Shown one piece after another: positions 26,521-35,200 of a stretch of DNA of 64,000 bases. The notes beneath the pieces are model-generated. The model was given only the letters and a program-made list of their open reading frames with translations. It was not told the origin of the DNA and made no database searches. Source of the DNA: Rhizobium sp. NZLR1 (GTDB lineage: Bacteria; Pseudomonadota; Alphaproteobacteria; Rhizobiales; Rhizobiaceae); the NCBI RefSeq assembly GCF_017357385.1, contig NZ_CP071632.1, positions 4,513,534 to 4,577,533 of the forward strand, read 5' to 3'. The number at the start of each line of letters is the position of its first letter. The stretch's first letter is position 1. The position numbers and the translations under genes are program-made.

Positions 26521-27555
26521 ATGGGTTTCAAAGTAGCAGTTGCGGGAGCGACCGGAAACGTCGGCCGGGAGATTCTCAACATCCTCTCCGAGCGGGGCTT
26601 CCCCGCCGATGAGGTCGTGGCGCTTGCCTCCTCGCGTTCGCAGGGTACCGAAGTTTCCTACGGTGACCGGACGCTGAAGGTATCCAATATGGAGAATTAC
26701 GATTTCTCCGATACCGACATCTGCCTGATGTCGGCCGGCGGTGAGATCTCCAAGAAGTTCTCGCCGAAGATCGGCCAGCAGGGCTGCGTTGTCATCGACA
26801 ATTCCTCGGCCTGGCGTTACGACGCCGACGTGCCGCTGATCGTGCCGGAAGTGAACCCGGATGCCATCAGCCTGTTCACCAAGCGCAACATCATCGCCAA
26901 TCCGAATTGCTCGACTGCCCAGCTGGTGGTGGCGTTGAAGCCGCTGCATGACTTCGCCAAGATCAAGCGTGTCGTTATCTCGACCTACCAGTCGGTCTCC
27001 GGCGCCGGCAAGGACGGCATGGACGAGCTCTTCAATCAGACACGCGCCGTTTTTGTCGCCGATCCGATCGAAAATAAGAAGTTCACCAAGCGTATCGCCT
27101 TCAACGTCATTCCGCACATCGATAGCTTCATGGAAGACGGCTACACCAAGGAAGAGTGGAAGGTGCTGGCCGAGACGAAGAAGATGCTCGACCCGAAGAT
27201 CAAGGTGACCTGCACGGCAGTGCGCGTGCCGGTTTTCATCGGCCATTCGGAATCGGTCAATATCGAGTTCGAAAACGAGATCACCGCCGACCAGGCCCGT
27301 GACATCCTGCGCGATGCGCCGGGCTGCCTCGTCATCGACAAGCGCGAGGACGGCGGCTACATCACGCCTTATGAATCCGCCGGCGAGGACGCGACCTACA
27401 TCTCGCGCATCCGCGAAGATGCGACGGTCGAAAACGGCCTCAACATCTGGGTGGTCTCCGACAATCTGCGCAAGGGTGCGGCATTGAACGCCATCCAGAT
27501 CGCTGAGCTGCTCGTCAATCGTGGCCTTGTCAAACCGCGCAAGCAGGCCGCCTGA
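26521..27555 (+). CDS. asd: Aspartate-semialdehyde dehydrogenase
   Basis: Asd reduces aspartyl phosphate to aspartate semialdehyde, the branch point to lysine/diaminopimelate, threonine and methionine. The 344 aa protein has the NADP motif VAGATGNVGREIL, the catalytic cysteine at residue 130 in ANPNCSTAQL, the SGAGKDGMDELF loop and the substrate arginine region VRVPVFIGHSESVNIEFE. ATG 26521 follows GAGAGCTTGAGAA. It is monocistronic with a strong terminator at 27582. Nothing is unusual. Confidence 0.97.
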   Translation: MGFKVAVAGATGNVGREILNILSERGFPADEVVALASSRSQGTEVSYGDRTLKVSNMENYDFSDTDICLMSAGGEISKKFSPKIGQQGCVVIDNSSAWRYDADVPLIVPEVNPDAISLFTKRNIIANPNCSTAQLVVALKPLHDFAKIKRVVISTYQSVSGAGKDGMDELFNQTRAVFVADPIENKKFTKRIAFNVIPHIDSFMEDGYTKEEWKVLAETKKMLDPKIKVTCTAVRVPVFIGHSESVNIEFENEITADQARDILRDAPGCLVIDKREDGGYITPYESAGEDATYISRIREDATVENGLNIWVVSDNLRKGAALNAIQIAELLVNRGLVKPRKQAA

Positions 27556-27581
27556 TACCATTTGTAAACCATAATATGCTA

Positions 27582-27610
27582 AAGCCCTGCTGATGAAGGC
27601 AGGGCTTTTT
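27582..27610 (+). terminator. Rho-independent terminator of asd
   Basis: AAGCCCTGC, loop TGATGAAG, GCAGGGCTT is followed by TTTG, 26 bases after the asd stop. Confidence 0.88.
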
Positions 27611-27699
27611 GCCGAACAGTAAGCGCCCTTATCCATAAGCGCTTACTGAAAGGTGATCGTGACAAGATCGCCGTCGGCTGGCATTCTGCCTGGCGTCAA

Positions 27700-27795
27700 G
27701 CCAAGCTATGCCGCCCGAAACCGATAGCGGTTTTGGGACAAAGGCATGAACAGAACAAAGATTTAAGGCGCGTCGCATGGTTCTGATGGCCGCGG
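27700..27795. repeat. Mosaic palindromic repeat upstream of the lytic transglycosylase gene
   Basis: The stretch contains CCGAAACCGATAGCGGTTTTGG, then GGCATGAACAGAACAAAGAT, TTAAGGCGCGTCGCATGG and a closing GGCGCGCTT. It is laid out like the element at 15514-15622 (GCGGTTTT, GACATGC, AAAGACCTAAAGCG, GACACGCTTT). Copies are diverged, so limits are approximate. Confidence 0.6.
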
Positions 27796-27826
27796 CGCGC
27801 TTCAGCAGACCGGAGCGGGGTTTCTC

Positions 27827-28648
27827 ATGCGCATGACAACATTCCTTCTGGCCGCATCTATGGCAGCCGGCGTCCTCCACGCGCTGCCGGCAGCGGCCCA
27901 GGGCGCCCAATGCGGCAACAATAGCAGCGGTTTCAGTGCATGGGTCGCCGACTTCAAGCAGGAAGCGGCGGCAAACGGCGTCAGCCGCTCGGTCCTCGAC
28001 CGCGCCTTCGCCAACGTCAATTACAACAAACCGACGATCGCCGCCGACCGCGGCCAGAAGAGCTTCAAACTCTCCTTCGACGCGTTCATGCAGAAGCGCG
28101 GCGGTGCCACCGTCATTTCCCGCGGCCGCAGCATGAAGGCCGCCAACCAGGCACTTTTTGCCTCGATTGAACGCCGTTTCGGCGTTCCGTCCGGCCCGCT
28201 GATCGCGATCTGGGGCATGGAGACCGGTTTTGGCAGCTATATGGGCAACCAGCATACGCTGTCGGCTGTTTCGACCCTTGCCTATGACTGCCGTCGTTCG
28301 GACTATTTCACCGACCAGCTCTATGCCGCGCTCCAGCTCGTCTCCGAGGGCTATCTGAGCCCGCAGGCCAAGGGTGCTGCCCACGGTGAAATCGGCCAGA
28401 CGCAGTTTCTGCCGCGCAATGTCGTACGCTTCGGCGCCGATGGCGACGGCGACGGCCGCGTCGACATGGTCGGTTCCCGCGCCGATGCCCTGGCCTCGAC
28501 TGCGAATTTCCTCAAAGGCCATGGCTGGAGCGCCGGCGCCGGCTATCAGCCCGGAGAGCCGAATTTCGTCGCCATCCAGGGCTGGAACGCCGCCAGCGTC
28601 TACCAGCAGGCGATCGCCTATATCGGCCAGCAGATCGACGGCAAATAG
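27827..28648 (+). CDS. Lytic murein transglycosylase (MltB-like, SLT_2)
   Basis: This 273 aa exported enzyme cleaves the MurNAc-GlcNAc bond with formation of 1,6-anhydroMurNAc. A signal peptide (MRMTTFLLAASMAAGVLHAL, cleavage near PAAAQG) is followed by the SLT_2 domain with the catalytic glutamate at residue 132 in AIWGMETGFGSYMGN. GEIGQTQFLPRNVVRFGADG and VDMVGSRADALASTANFLKGHGW are also typical. There is no lipobox or PG_binding domain, so it is a soluble periplasmic MltB homologue. ATG 27827 follows GGAGCGGGG. It is a single gene with its own terminator. Confidence 0.92.
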   Translation: MRMTTFLLAASMAAGVLHALPAAAQGAQCGNNSSGFSAWVADFKQEAAANGVSRSVLDRAFANVNYNKPTIAADRGQKSFKLSFDAFMQKRGGATVISRGRSMKAANQALFASIERRFGVPSGPLIAIWGMETGFGSYMGNQHTLSAVSTLAYDCRRSDYFTDQLYAALQLVSEGYLSPQAKGAAHGEIGQTQFLPRNVVRFGADGDGDGRVDMVGSRADALASTANFLKGHGWSAGAGYQPGEPNFVAIQGWNAASVYQQAIAYIGQQIDGK

Positions 28649-28673
28649 GCCCTCATCGACAACGATACCCGAA

Positions 28674-28700
28674 AACGCCGCTGCGACATGCGGCGTTTTT
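28674..28700 (+). terminator. Rho-independent terminator of the lytic transglycosylase gene
   Basis: AACGCCGC, loop TGCGACAT, GCGGCGTT is followed by TTTC, 26 bases after the stop and touching the end of the convergent diguanylate cyclase gene. Confidence 0.85.
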
Positions 28701-30319
28701 CATGTTCGGGTATCAAAACCGCCGCCCGACGCCTTCTTGCGTCGCTCCTCCTTCGCCGGCGCCTGCACGATCGGTCCCGAAACGACGCAGTTGCGGCCGG
28801 AGGCCTTGGCGGCATAGAGCGCCAGATCAGCGCGTTTGACCAGATCCTCGAAGTTCCGGTTGGCGGCTTCATTTGCCCGGCCGGCGCATCCGAAACTCGC
28901 CGTCACCTTGAGAACATCGCCGCTCTCCAAAGATATTTCCGCCGCTTCGATCGCCAGCCGCACGCGCTCGGCAATGATTGCAGCATCGTCAGGCGTCGAA
29001 TCCGGCAGAAGCGCCAAAAACTCCTCGCCGCCATGGCGCACCAGCAGATCGAAGGAGCGAAAATTTTGACGCGCGACGCCCGCGACCTGCCGGAGCACGG
29101 CATCGCCGGCATCATGCCCGTTGATATCGTTGACCTTCTTGAAATGATCGAGGTCGAAGAGGACGACGGAGATCCAGCGCGACCCGTGCTCGGCCTGCGT
29201 CAGAAGCGCCGATGCGGCGACCTCGAAGCCGCGCCTGTTGTACAAGCCAGTCAGAAGATCGGTCTGGGCGGCGTTGCGCAACTCGCTGACCAGTGTCTCG
29301 CGATCCCGCGTCAGCCGGTCGATCAGGCGCAGGCCCCTTGCCGCCAGCGTCATCACCAATGTGGCGAGAAGCAACAGGCCGGCACACAGCCCCAGGATCA
29401 GCGTCAGATGTATATGCGCGCGCGTCGACAAGTTTTCGCCGGTCTCATGAATATCTTTTGCGGCCTCGACCATCTTCTGCTGCAGGAAGATCATGCGTTC
29501 GCTCTGCGCAGTAGCCCAGACGTCGCGCACTACGCGCGTCGGCTGCGATCCGGCAAGGATCGCATCGGTGATCGCATTCGCCTTCACCTGGTCGCTACGG
29601 GCAAGATAGGCAACGATGTCGCGCACGATCGGCGCCGTGGAATGAAAGACCATGTGGTCCATGCCCTCACCGAGCATTACCTTGCCCTGTACGAACAGCT
29701 CCACCGGAAACCGCGCGGAAACACGGTGATCGAGGTAGCGGGTGCCGACGCCGGTAATCAGTCTTTCGCCGTAATAGGTCAGCAGAATACCCATCAGCTG
29801 GTTGGATTTCTCAAGCAGCACCGGATCGCTGATCAGTGGTGAAAGCGTGTCGACGACGGCAAGCTGCTTGAGAGCTGCATACCAGTAGATAGAACCGGGA
29901 TCGCTGCCGGCGTAAAGGCCCTGGTCGACGGCGTTGCGGGCGGCAACGATGCGGCTATAGGCAAGGCTGAGAATCGATAATTCGCCGGCCAGCCCTGGGT
30001 CGAGCGCATCGCGGGAGGGCAGCGTGGCATAGAAGGCCAAGCGCTCGCGATCGAGCGTCACCCGGCTTCTCTGCATGTCGGCGGCAGTCGCGTTGTTGGG
30101 ACGTGCGAGGTAGAGGCGGGTGGCGCCAATTTCACTCAGGATCTCCGTGGCGGCGATCGACCCGCCGCGGGCAAGCACGTCGGCGAACTGCCTGTCCTTT
30201 TCGAGATCCCTGTATTGTCTGAGCGAAGACCTTATGACGACGACGCCTTCAATGAGCATGAAGACGAAGGGCAGCATGATGGCGGCCAGGATAACCCTTT
30301 TGATGGTTTCGAACTTCAT
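28700..30319 (-). CDS. Membrane-bound diguanylate cyclase (GGDEF)
   Basis: The 539 aa protein makes cyclic di-GMP. Two membrane spans (about residues 8-28 and LGLCAGLLLLATLVMTL near 310) flank a periplasmic sensing region of about 270 residues that I cannot assign to a named family. The C-terminal GGDEF domain begins TDLLTGLYNRRGFE. It has an intact active site GGEEF (about residues 430-434) and, five residues before it, an RxxD inhibitory site (RSFD). It is therefore predicted active and product-inhibited. There is no EAL domain. ATG 30319 is preferred; a TTG two codons upstream is an alternative. It is a single gene, so its signal and target process remain unknown. Confidence 0.9.
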   Translation of the reverse strand: MKFETIKRVILAAIMLPFVFMLIEGVVVIRSSLRQYRDLEKDRQFADVLARGGSIAATEILSEIGATRLYLARPNNATAADMQRSRVTLDRERLAFYATLPSRDALDPGLAGELSILSLAYSRIVAARNAVDQGLYAGSDPGSIYWYAALKQLAVVDTLSPLISDPVLLEKSNQLMGILLTYYGERLITGVGTRYLDHRVSARFPVELFVQGKVMLGEGMDHMVFHSTAPIVRDIVAYLARSDQVKANAITDAILAGSQPTRVVRDVWATAQSERMIFLQQKMVEAAKDIHETGENLSTRAHIHLTLILGLCAGLLLLATLVMTLAARGLRLIDRLTRDRETLVSELRNAAQTDLLTGLYNRRGFEVAASALLTQAEHGSRWISVVLFDLDHFKKVNDINGHDAGDAVLRQVAGVARQNFRSFDLLVRHGGEEFLALLPDSTPDDAAIIAERVRLAIEAAEISLESGDVLKVTASFGCAGRANEAANRNFEDLVKRADLALYAAKASGRNCVVSGPIVQAPAKEERRKKASGGGFDTRT

Positions 30320-30412
30320 CGCCAATCGCCACGGTGATCAAAACGTCGGTCGTGCGCGACCAATTGACGGCATCTTAGCAGCAATTCTTAATAAACTGAT
30401 AAAGCGGCGGAT

Positions 30413-30440
30413 CCCTAGATTTCTGGCCCTAGATTTCTGG
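30413..30440. repeat. Perfect 14-bp tandem duplication at the carbonic anhydrase stop codon
   Basis: CCCTAGATTTCTGG occurs twice in direct succession (30413-30426 and 30427-30440). On the minus strand the first copy read contains the last codons and the TAG stop of the carbonic anhydrase gene; the second repeats them just beyond. Confidence 0.9.
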
Positions 30441-31070
30441 ACGAATGAAGTCACGAGTCTCAGCATCCATCACCCAGAGTTCGCCTGTGGAGATATCGAA
30501 CCATGCGCCATGGAGGTGCATTTTTCCTGCTTCCTCGAGCGCCTTGATGTCGGGAAAGCTTCTGAGATTGTCGATCGAATTGCGGATCGAGACACGCTCC
30601 AGCGCCGTCTGCCGCTCGGCCGCCGTCATCACATCGTTGCTCTGGATCTGCTCGGCGGCGGGCTTGACCAGCGACATCCAGCGGCCGATGAAATCGCCGG
30701 GCGACAGCGGCTCGGCGTTCGGATCGAGCGCTGCACGGATTCCGCCGCAGCGGCCATGGCCCATCACGACGATATCCGAGACCTTCAGCGCCTGCACGGC
30801 AAATTCGAGCGCGGCCGACGTCGAATGGAAGTGACCGTCCGGCTCGTAAGGCGGCACCATGTTGGCAACGTTGCGAATGACGAAGAGCTCGCCCGGGCCG
30901 GCATCGAAGATCAGCTCCGGTGCCGCACGTGAATCCGAACAGGCAATGACCAGCGTATGGGGACTCTGACCGTTTTCGGCAAGCTGCCGATACCTGTCGC
31001 GGGCGTCGGCATAACGTCCGCTCATAAAGTTGCGATAGCCGTCCAGAAGAGGATTTGGAAAACGCTGCAT
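30429..31070 (-). CDS. Beta-class carbonic anhydrase
   Basis: The enzyme interconverts CO2 and bicarbonate. The 213 aa protein has all zinc ligands of the beta class: C44 and the catalytic dyad D46/R48 in ACSDSR, and H105 and C108 in GHGRCGG. FVIRNVANMVPP and the C-terminal HGAWFDISTGELWV are typical of proteobacterial Can/CynT-like enzymes. ATG 31070 is used; no strong Shine-Dalgarno is visible. The stop codon lies in a 14-bp tandem duplication. It is transcribed alone, between pdxY upstream and the diguanylate cyclase gene downstream on the same strand. Confidence 0.93.
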   Translation of the reverse strand: MQRFPNPLLDGYRNFMSGRYADARDRYRQLAENGQSPHTLVIACSDSRAAPELIFDAGPGELFVIRNVANMVPPYEPDGHFHSTSAALEFAVQALKVSDIVVMGHGRCGGIRAALDPNAEPLSPGDFIGRWMSLVKPAAEQIQSNDVMTAAERQTALERVSIRNSIDNLRSFPDIKALEEAGKMHLHGAWFDISTGELWVMDAETRDFIRPEI

Positions 31071-31141
31071 GCTTCTGGATTAGCGCGCGCGGAAGACAAG
31101 ATCAACTGCTGCACTGCAAAATGAACGCATTGGCCGATGTG

Positions 31142-32017
31142 TCATTTTTTCCGCCGCTGCGCCGGATGCACGAGCCGGCGCATCTGCACCATGGCCATCG
31201 GCGTCGAAAGGCTGGAAGCATCGCTTGCCAACATCAATTCGTTGCTGCCGCGCTTGACGGCGCGCGCAAGCACCTCGAAGACGCTGGCGGTGGCAAGCTG
31301 AAGCGCTTTTTCGTCCTCGAGGCCGGAAAGCAGGCGCGACAGGAAGACGGCAGCAAGCAGGTCGCCGAGCCCATTCGGCGGATTTTCGACGACGCGGTGC
31401 TCGGCAAGAAGCGCGTGACGGCCGGAAAGATAGAGATTGCCGGTACCGCCCGCCATCATCGGCACGGCCGAGGTGACGAGCATGCGCGATGGTCCGAGCG
31501 CCAGCGCCGCCTCCATGATCGCGCTGTTGTCTTCAAGCGCTGCCCCCGAAAGCCATGCGAGTTCGTAGCGGTTCGGCGTCGCCAGCGAGGCGAGCGGGAT
31601 GAGATGATCGCGAATAGCCTCTGCGGTCGCTTCCGGCACGTAGAGGCCGCCGAGATCGCCCATGACGGGATCGCAGACATAAAGCAGTTCCTGATTATCT
31701 TGCCGGAGCGCAGCGATCAGCCGGGCGACGGAACGCGCCTGGGCGGCATTGCCGAAATAGCCCGAAAGCACCGCCCTGACTTCGCCGATCCAGGGCGCGC
31801 GGATTAGATCGTCGATCGCCGCGTCGAAATCCGCTTCCGCAAATGTCAGCCGCGTCGAGCGGCCGTGGCCGGGATGCCAGGGAAGCACGATGGTCGGCAG
31901 CGCCCAGACAGGATGACCGAGCGTCTCCAGTGCAAAGACCGCCGCCCGGTTGCCGACCGAGCCGCGCACCACATGACTGGAGATGACAATGACTGCGCCC
32001 GCTGCATTTTCCGACAT
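31142..32017 (-). CDS. pdxY: Pyridoxal kinase PdxY-like
   Basis: PdxY phosphorylates pyridoxal in the B6 salvage pathway. The 291 aa protein has the ribokinase-like pattern VIVISSHVVRGSVGNRAA, LSGYFGN, VCDPVMGD, and TPNRYELAWLSG. The anion-hole motif, usually GTGD, reads GLGD in PPNGLGDLLAAVF (about residue 215); the catalytic aspartate is kept. ATG 32017 is chosen where homology begins. It is divergent from the NAD-glutamate dehydrogenase gene across a 275-base gap that is comparatively A+T-rich and probably holds both promoters. Confidence 0.88.
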   Translation of the reverse strand: MSENAAGAVIVISSHVVRGSVGNRAAVFALETLGHPVWALPTIVLPWHPGHGRSTRLTFAEADFDAAIDDLIRAPWIGEVRAVLSGYFGNAAQARSVARLIAALRQDNQELLYVCDPVMGDLGGLYVPEATAEAIRDHLIPLASLATPNRYELAWLSGAALEDNSAIMEAALALGPSRMLVTSAVPMMAGGTGNLYLSGRHALLAEHRVVENPPNGLGDLLAAVFLSRLLSGLEDEKALQLATASVFEVLARAVKRGSNELMLASDASSLSTPMAMVQMRRLVHPAQRRKK

Positions 32018-32292
32018 GATACCGAGGTCCGAATGATGATCGCGTTTTGATGATCTTTTTGACGGCGCGCTGTCAACCATTCTTCACGTGGGCATGGAAA
32101 TGTAGGCGAAACGAAAACTAAAAAGAGGCTTCCCCGTTCGTTTTGGCCAGGAAAGCGAAAAAATCCCTCTTCATTTCCTATTTTGAGGGTCAAAAAAGCA
32201 TCAAGACAATCGTTCGGGCCTCCATTTTAGAGATTTTTTCGAAGAATCTTCTGTTAGCTTGCAGAAAATCAGTCCATTGCGGGAGGCGATCC

Positions 32293-35200
32293 ATGGCTGC
32301 CAGAAACAATCCGAAACGGGAAAAGCAGATCGAAAGCGCACGCAAGATCGCCAAGGCGACGGGCGAGGCGCATCTCGATCCGGAAATACTCTTCGGCCGG
32401 GCCAGCAATGACGATCTCGAACTCTATACGCCTGAGATGCTGGCGCTCTCCGCCGTGCATTCGGCAAAGGAACTTGCCGCCTGGAATGGCAAGGCGCCTC
32501 GTGTCGGCATCGACACCATTGCCGATGTGACGCCAGATGGCATTGCCGTTTCGGTGCTATCGGTCACCGACCGGAACATGCCTTTTCTGTTTGAATCGGT
32601 CATGGGTGAAGTGACGAGCACCTATCGCGACCTGTTCATGGCCGTGCATCCCATCCTGATCATGGAAAAAGGTAAGGCGCCGGCGATTTATTCCGCCGAT
32701 CATCCGAGCGACCCGGCCAACCGCGTCAGCCATATCCAGCTCCACATTGCGCCGCTCAACTTCGCCCAGGCCGCAGATCTCGTCAAACGTGTCGAAACCG
32801 TCCTCGAGCAGGTCCGCCTGTCGGTGTCCGACTGGAAGCCGATGCTTTCCAAGATCGACGGGGTGATCGCCGAGCTCTCAGCCAACGGCACCACCCGGAA
32901 GAAGGCTGATCGCGATGAGGCAATCGCCTTCCTGACATGGCTGCGCGATGAGAATTTCACTTTCCTCGGGATGCGTGAATATGTCTATTCCGGCAAAGGT
33001 TCCGATGCCAGGGTCGAACGCGACAAGGGTGCTGGCCTCGGCATGCTCTCCAACCCGGATGTGCTGGTGTTGCGCACCGGCAAGGACGCCGTGACGACGA
33101 CGCCTGAGATCCTGGCCTTCCTCGACGGCCCCGATTTCCTCATCGTCACCAAGGCAAATGTGAAATCGATCGTCCATCGCCGGGCCTATATGGATTATGT
33201 CGGCGTCAAACGTTTCGACGCTGCGGGCAACGTCACCGGCGAACTGCGCATCGTCGGGCTCTTCACTTCGACGGCCTATACGTCGCTCGCCTCTGAAATC
33301 CCGCTGCTGCGTTCCAAGATCGAAAAGGTGAAGGAGCATTTCGGCTTCGACCCGATGAGCCATTCCGGCCGCATGCTCGACAACACGCTGGAATCTTATC
33401 CGCGCGACGACCTTTTCCAGATCGACACCACGTTGCTTGCAAATTTTGCCGAACAGATCAATGACTTGGCCGACCGTCCGCGCGTGCGCGTCCTGCCGCG
33501 CATCGACCATTTCGACCGCTTCGTCTCGGTGATCATCTACGTGCCGCGCGAGGAATACGACTCGATCGTCCGCGAGCGGATCGGCACCTATCTGAAGACT
33601 GTCTATGACGGTCGTGTCTCCGCCTATTATCCGGCTTTCCCGGAAGGCGGCGTGGCGCGCGTGCATTTCATCATCGGCCGCTCCGGCGGCAAGACGCCGC
33701 GTATTCCGCAGGCAAAGCTCGAGCAGGTGATCCGCGAAATCACCGCCCGTTGGGACGACCGTTTCGAGGCGCTGGCCGGGGCCAAGGCGCCGAAGATATC
33801 GGTCGACCAGGCCTTCCAGGATTCCTTCACTCCGGAGGAAACCGTTGCCGACCTCGCCGATATCGGCGCCTGCGCCGCTGGCGAGCCGCTTCGCATCCAG
33901 TTCTACCATCGTCCGGAAGAACGGGGCCGCATCCTCTCGCTGAAAATCTTCCACGCCGGCGGCCAGCTGGCGCTGTCGCGCCGCGTACCGCTTCTGGAAA
34001 ATCTCGGCTTCAATGTCGTCAGCGAACGCACCTTCGACATTGGGGTGCCGGCCGCCGATGGAGAAACGAAACTCGTCGTGCTGCACGATATGGAGCTCGG
34101 GGCCCGCAATGGTGGCGACATAGACCTGCAGCGCTACGGCGCTGCCCTCGAAGAAGCCTTCGTCGCCGCCTTCGCCGGCACGATCGACAATGACAGCTTC
34201 AATCGGCTGATCCTTTCGGCCGGGCTTTCAGCGCGCGAGACGAACGTGCTGCGCGCCTATGCACGTTATCTCCGCCAGGCCGGCATTGCCTATTCGCAGG
34301 ATTACATCGCAACCACGCTCGACAAATATCCTGCTGTCGCCGCCGCCATCTTCCGGCTGTTCCACGACACGCTCGATACCACGCTTTCCGAGAAGGCCCG
34401 CCTCAAGAAGCTTGCCGACCTGCACCAGGCGATCGAGGCCGAGCTTGCCGACGTGCCGAGTCTTGACGACGACCGTATCCTGCGCCGTTACGTCAATATC
34501 GTCGATGCGACACTTCGCACCAATTATTTCCAGAAGAATCCGGACGGCTCCCCAAAGTCGATGCTGGCCTTCAAGCTTGATCCGCACCTGGTCGACGGCC
34601 TGCCGCAGCCGAAACCCTTCCGCGAAATGTTCGTCTATGGCGTCGAAGTCGAAGGCGTGCACCTGCGCTTTGGCAAGGTGGCGCGCGGTGGCCTGCGCTG
34701 GTCGGATCGTGCCGAGGATTATCGCACTGAGGTGCTCGGCCTCGTCAAGGCCCAGCAGGTGAAGAACGCGGTCATCGTGCCGGTCGGCGCCAAGGGCGGC
34801 TTCTATCCGAAGAAGCTCCCCATCGGCGGCAGCCGCGACGAGATCTTCAATGCCGGCCGCGAGGCTTACAAGACCTATATCCGCACGCTGCTGTCGATCA
34901 CCGATAATATATCGGGCGCCGAGATCGTGCCGCCGAAGGACACCGTCCGGCTCGATGGTGACGATCCCTATTTCGTCGTCGCCGCCGACAAGGGCACCGC
35001 AACCTTCTCCGATACCGCCAATGCGCTGGCCCAAGAAGCCGGCTTCTGGCTGGACGATGCCTTCGCCTCCGGCGGCTCGGCCGGTTACGACCACAAGAAG
35101 ATGGGCATCACTGCCCGCGGCGCCTGGGAAACCGTCAAGCGCCATTTCCGCGAAATGGACATCGACATCCAGACGACGCCCTTCACCGTTGCCGGCGTCG

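Noticed and set aside
26110..27636. Open frame that would extend the alkaline phosphatase N-terminus by about 500 codons
   Set aside because: It is antisense to asd, precedes a clear signal peptide, and crosses the PHO box; high GC content keeps antisense frames open here.
32081..32092. TTCTTCACGTGGGC upstream of the glutamate dehydrogenase gene as a parS half-site
   Set aside because: Only the central CACGTG and one arm match.
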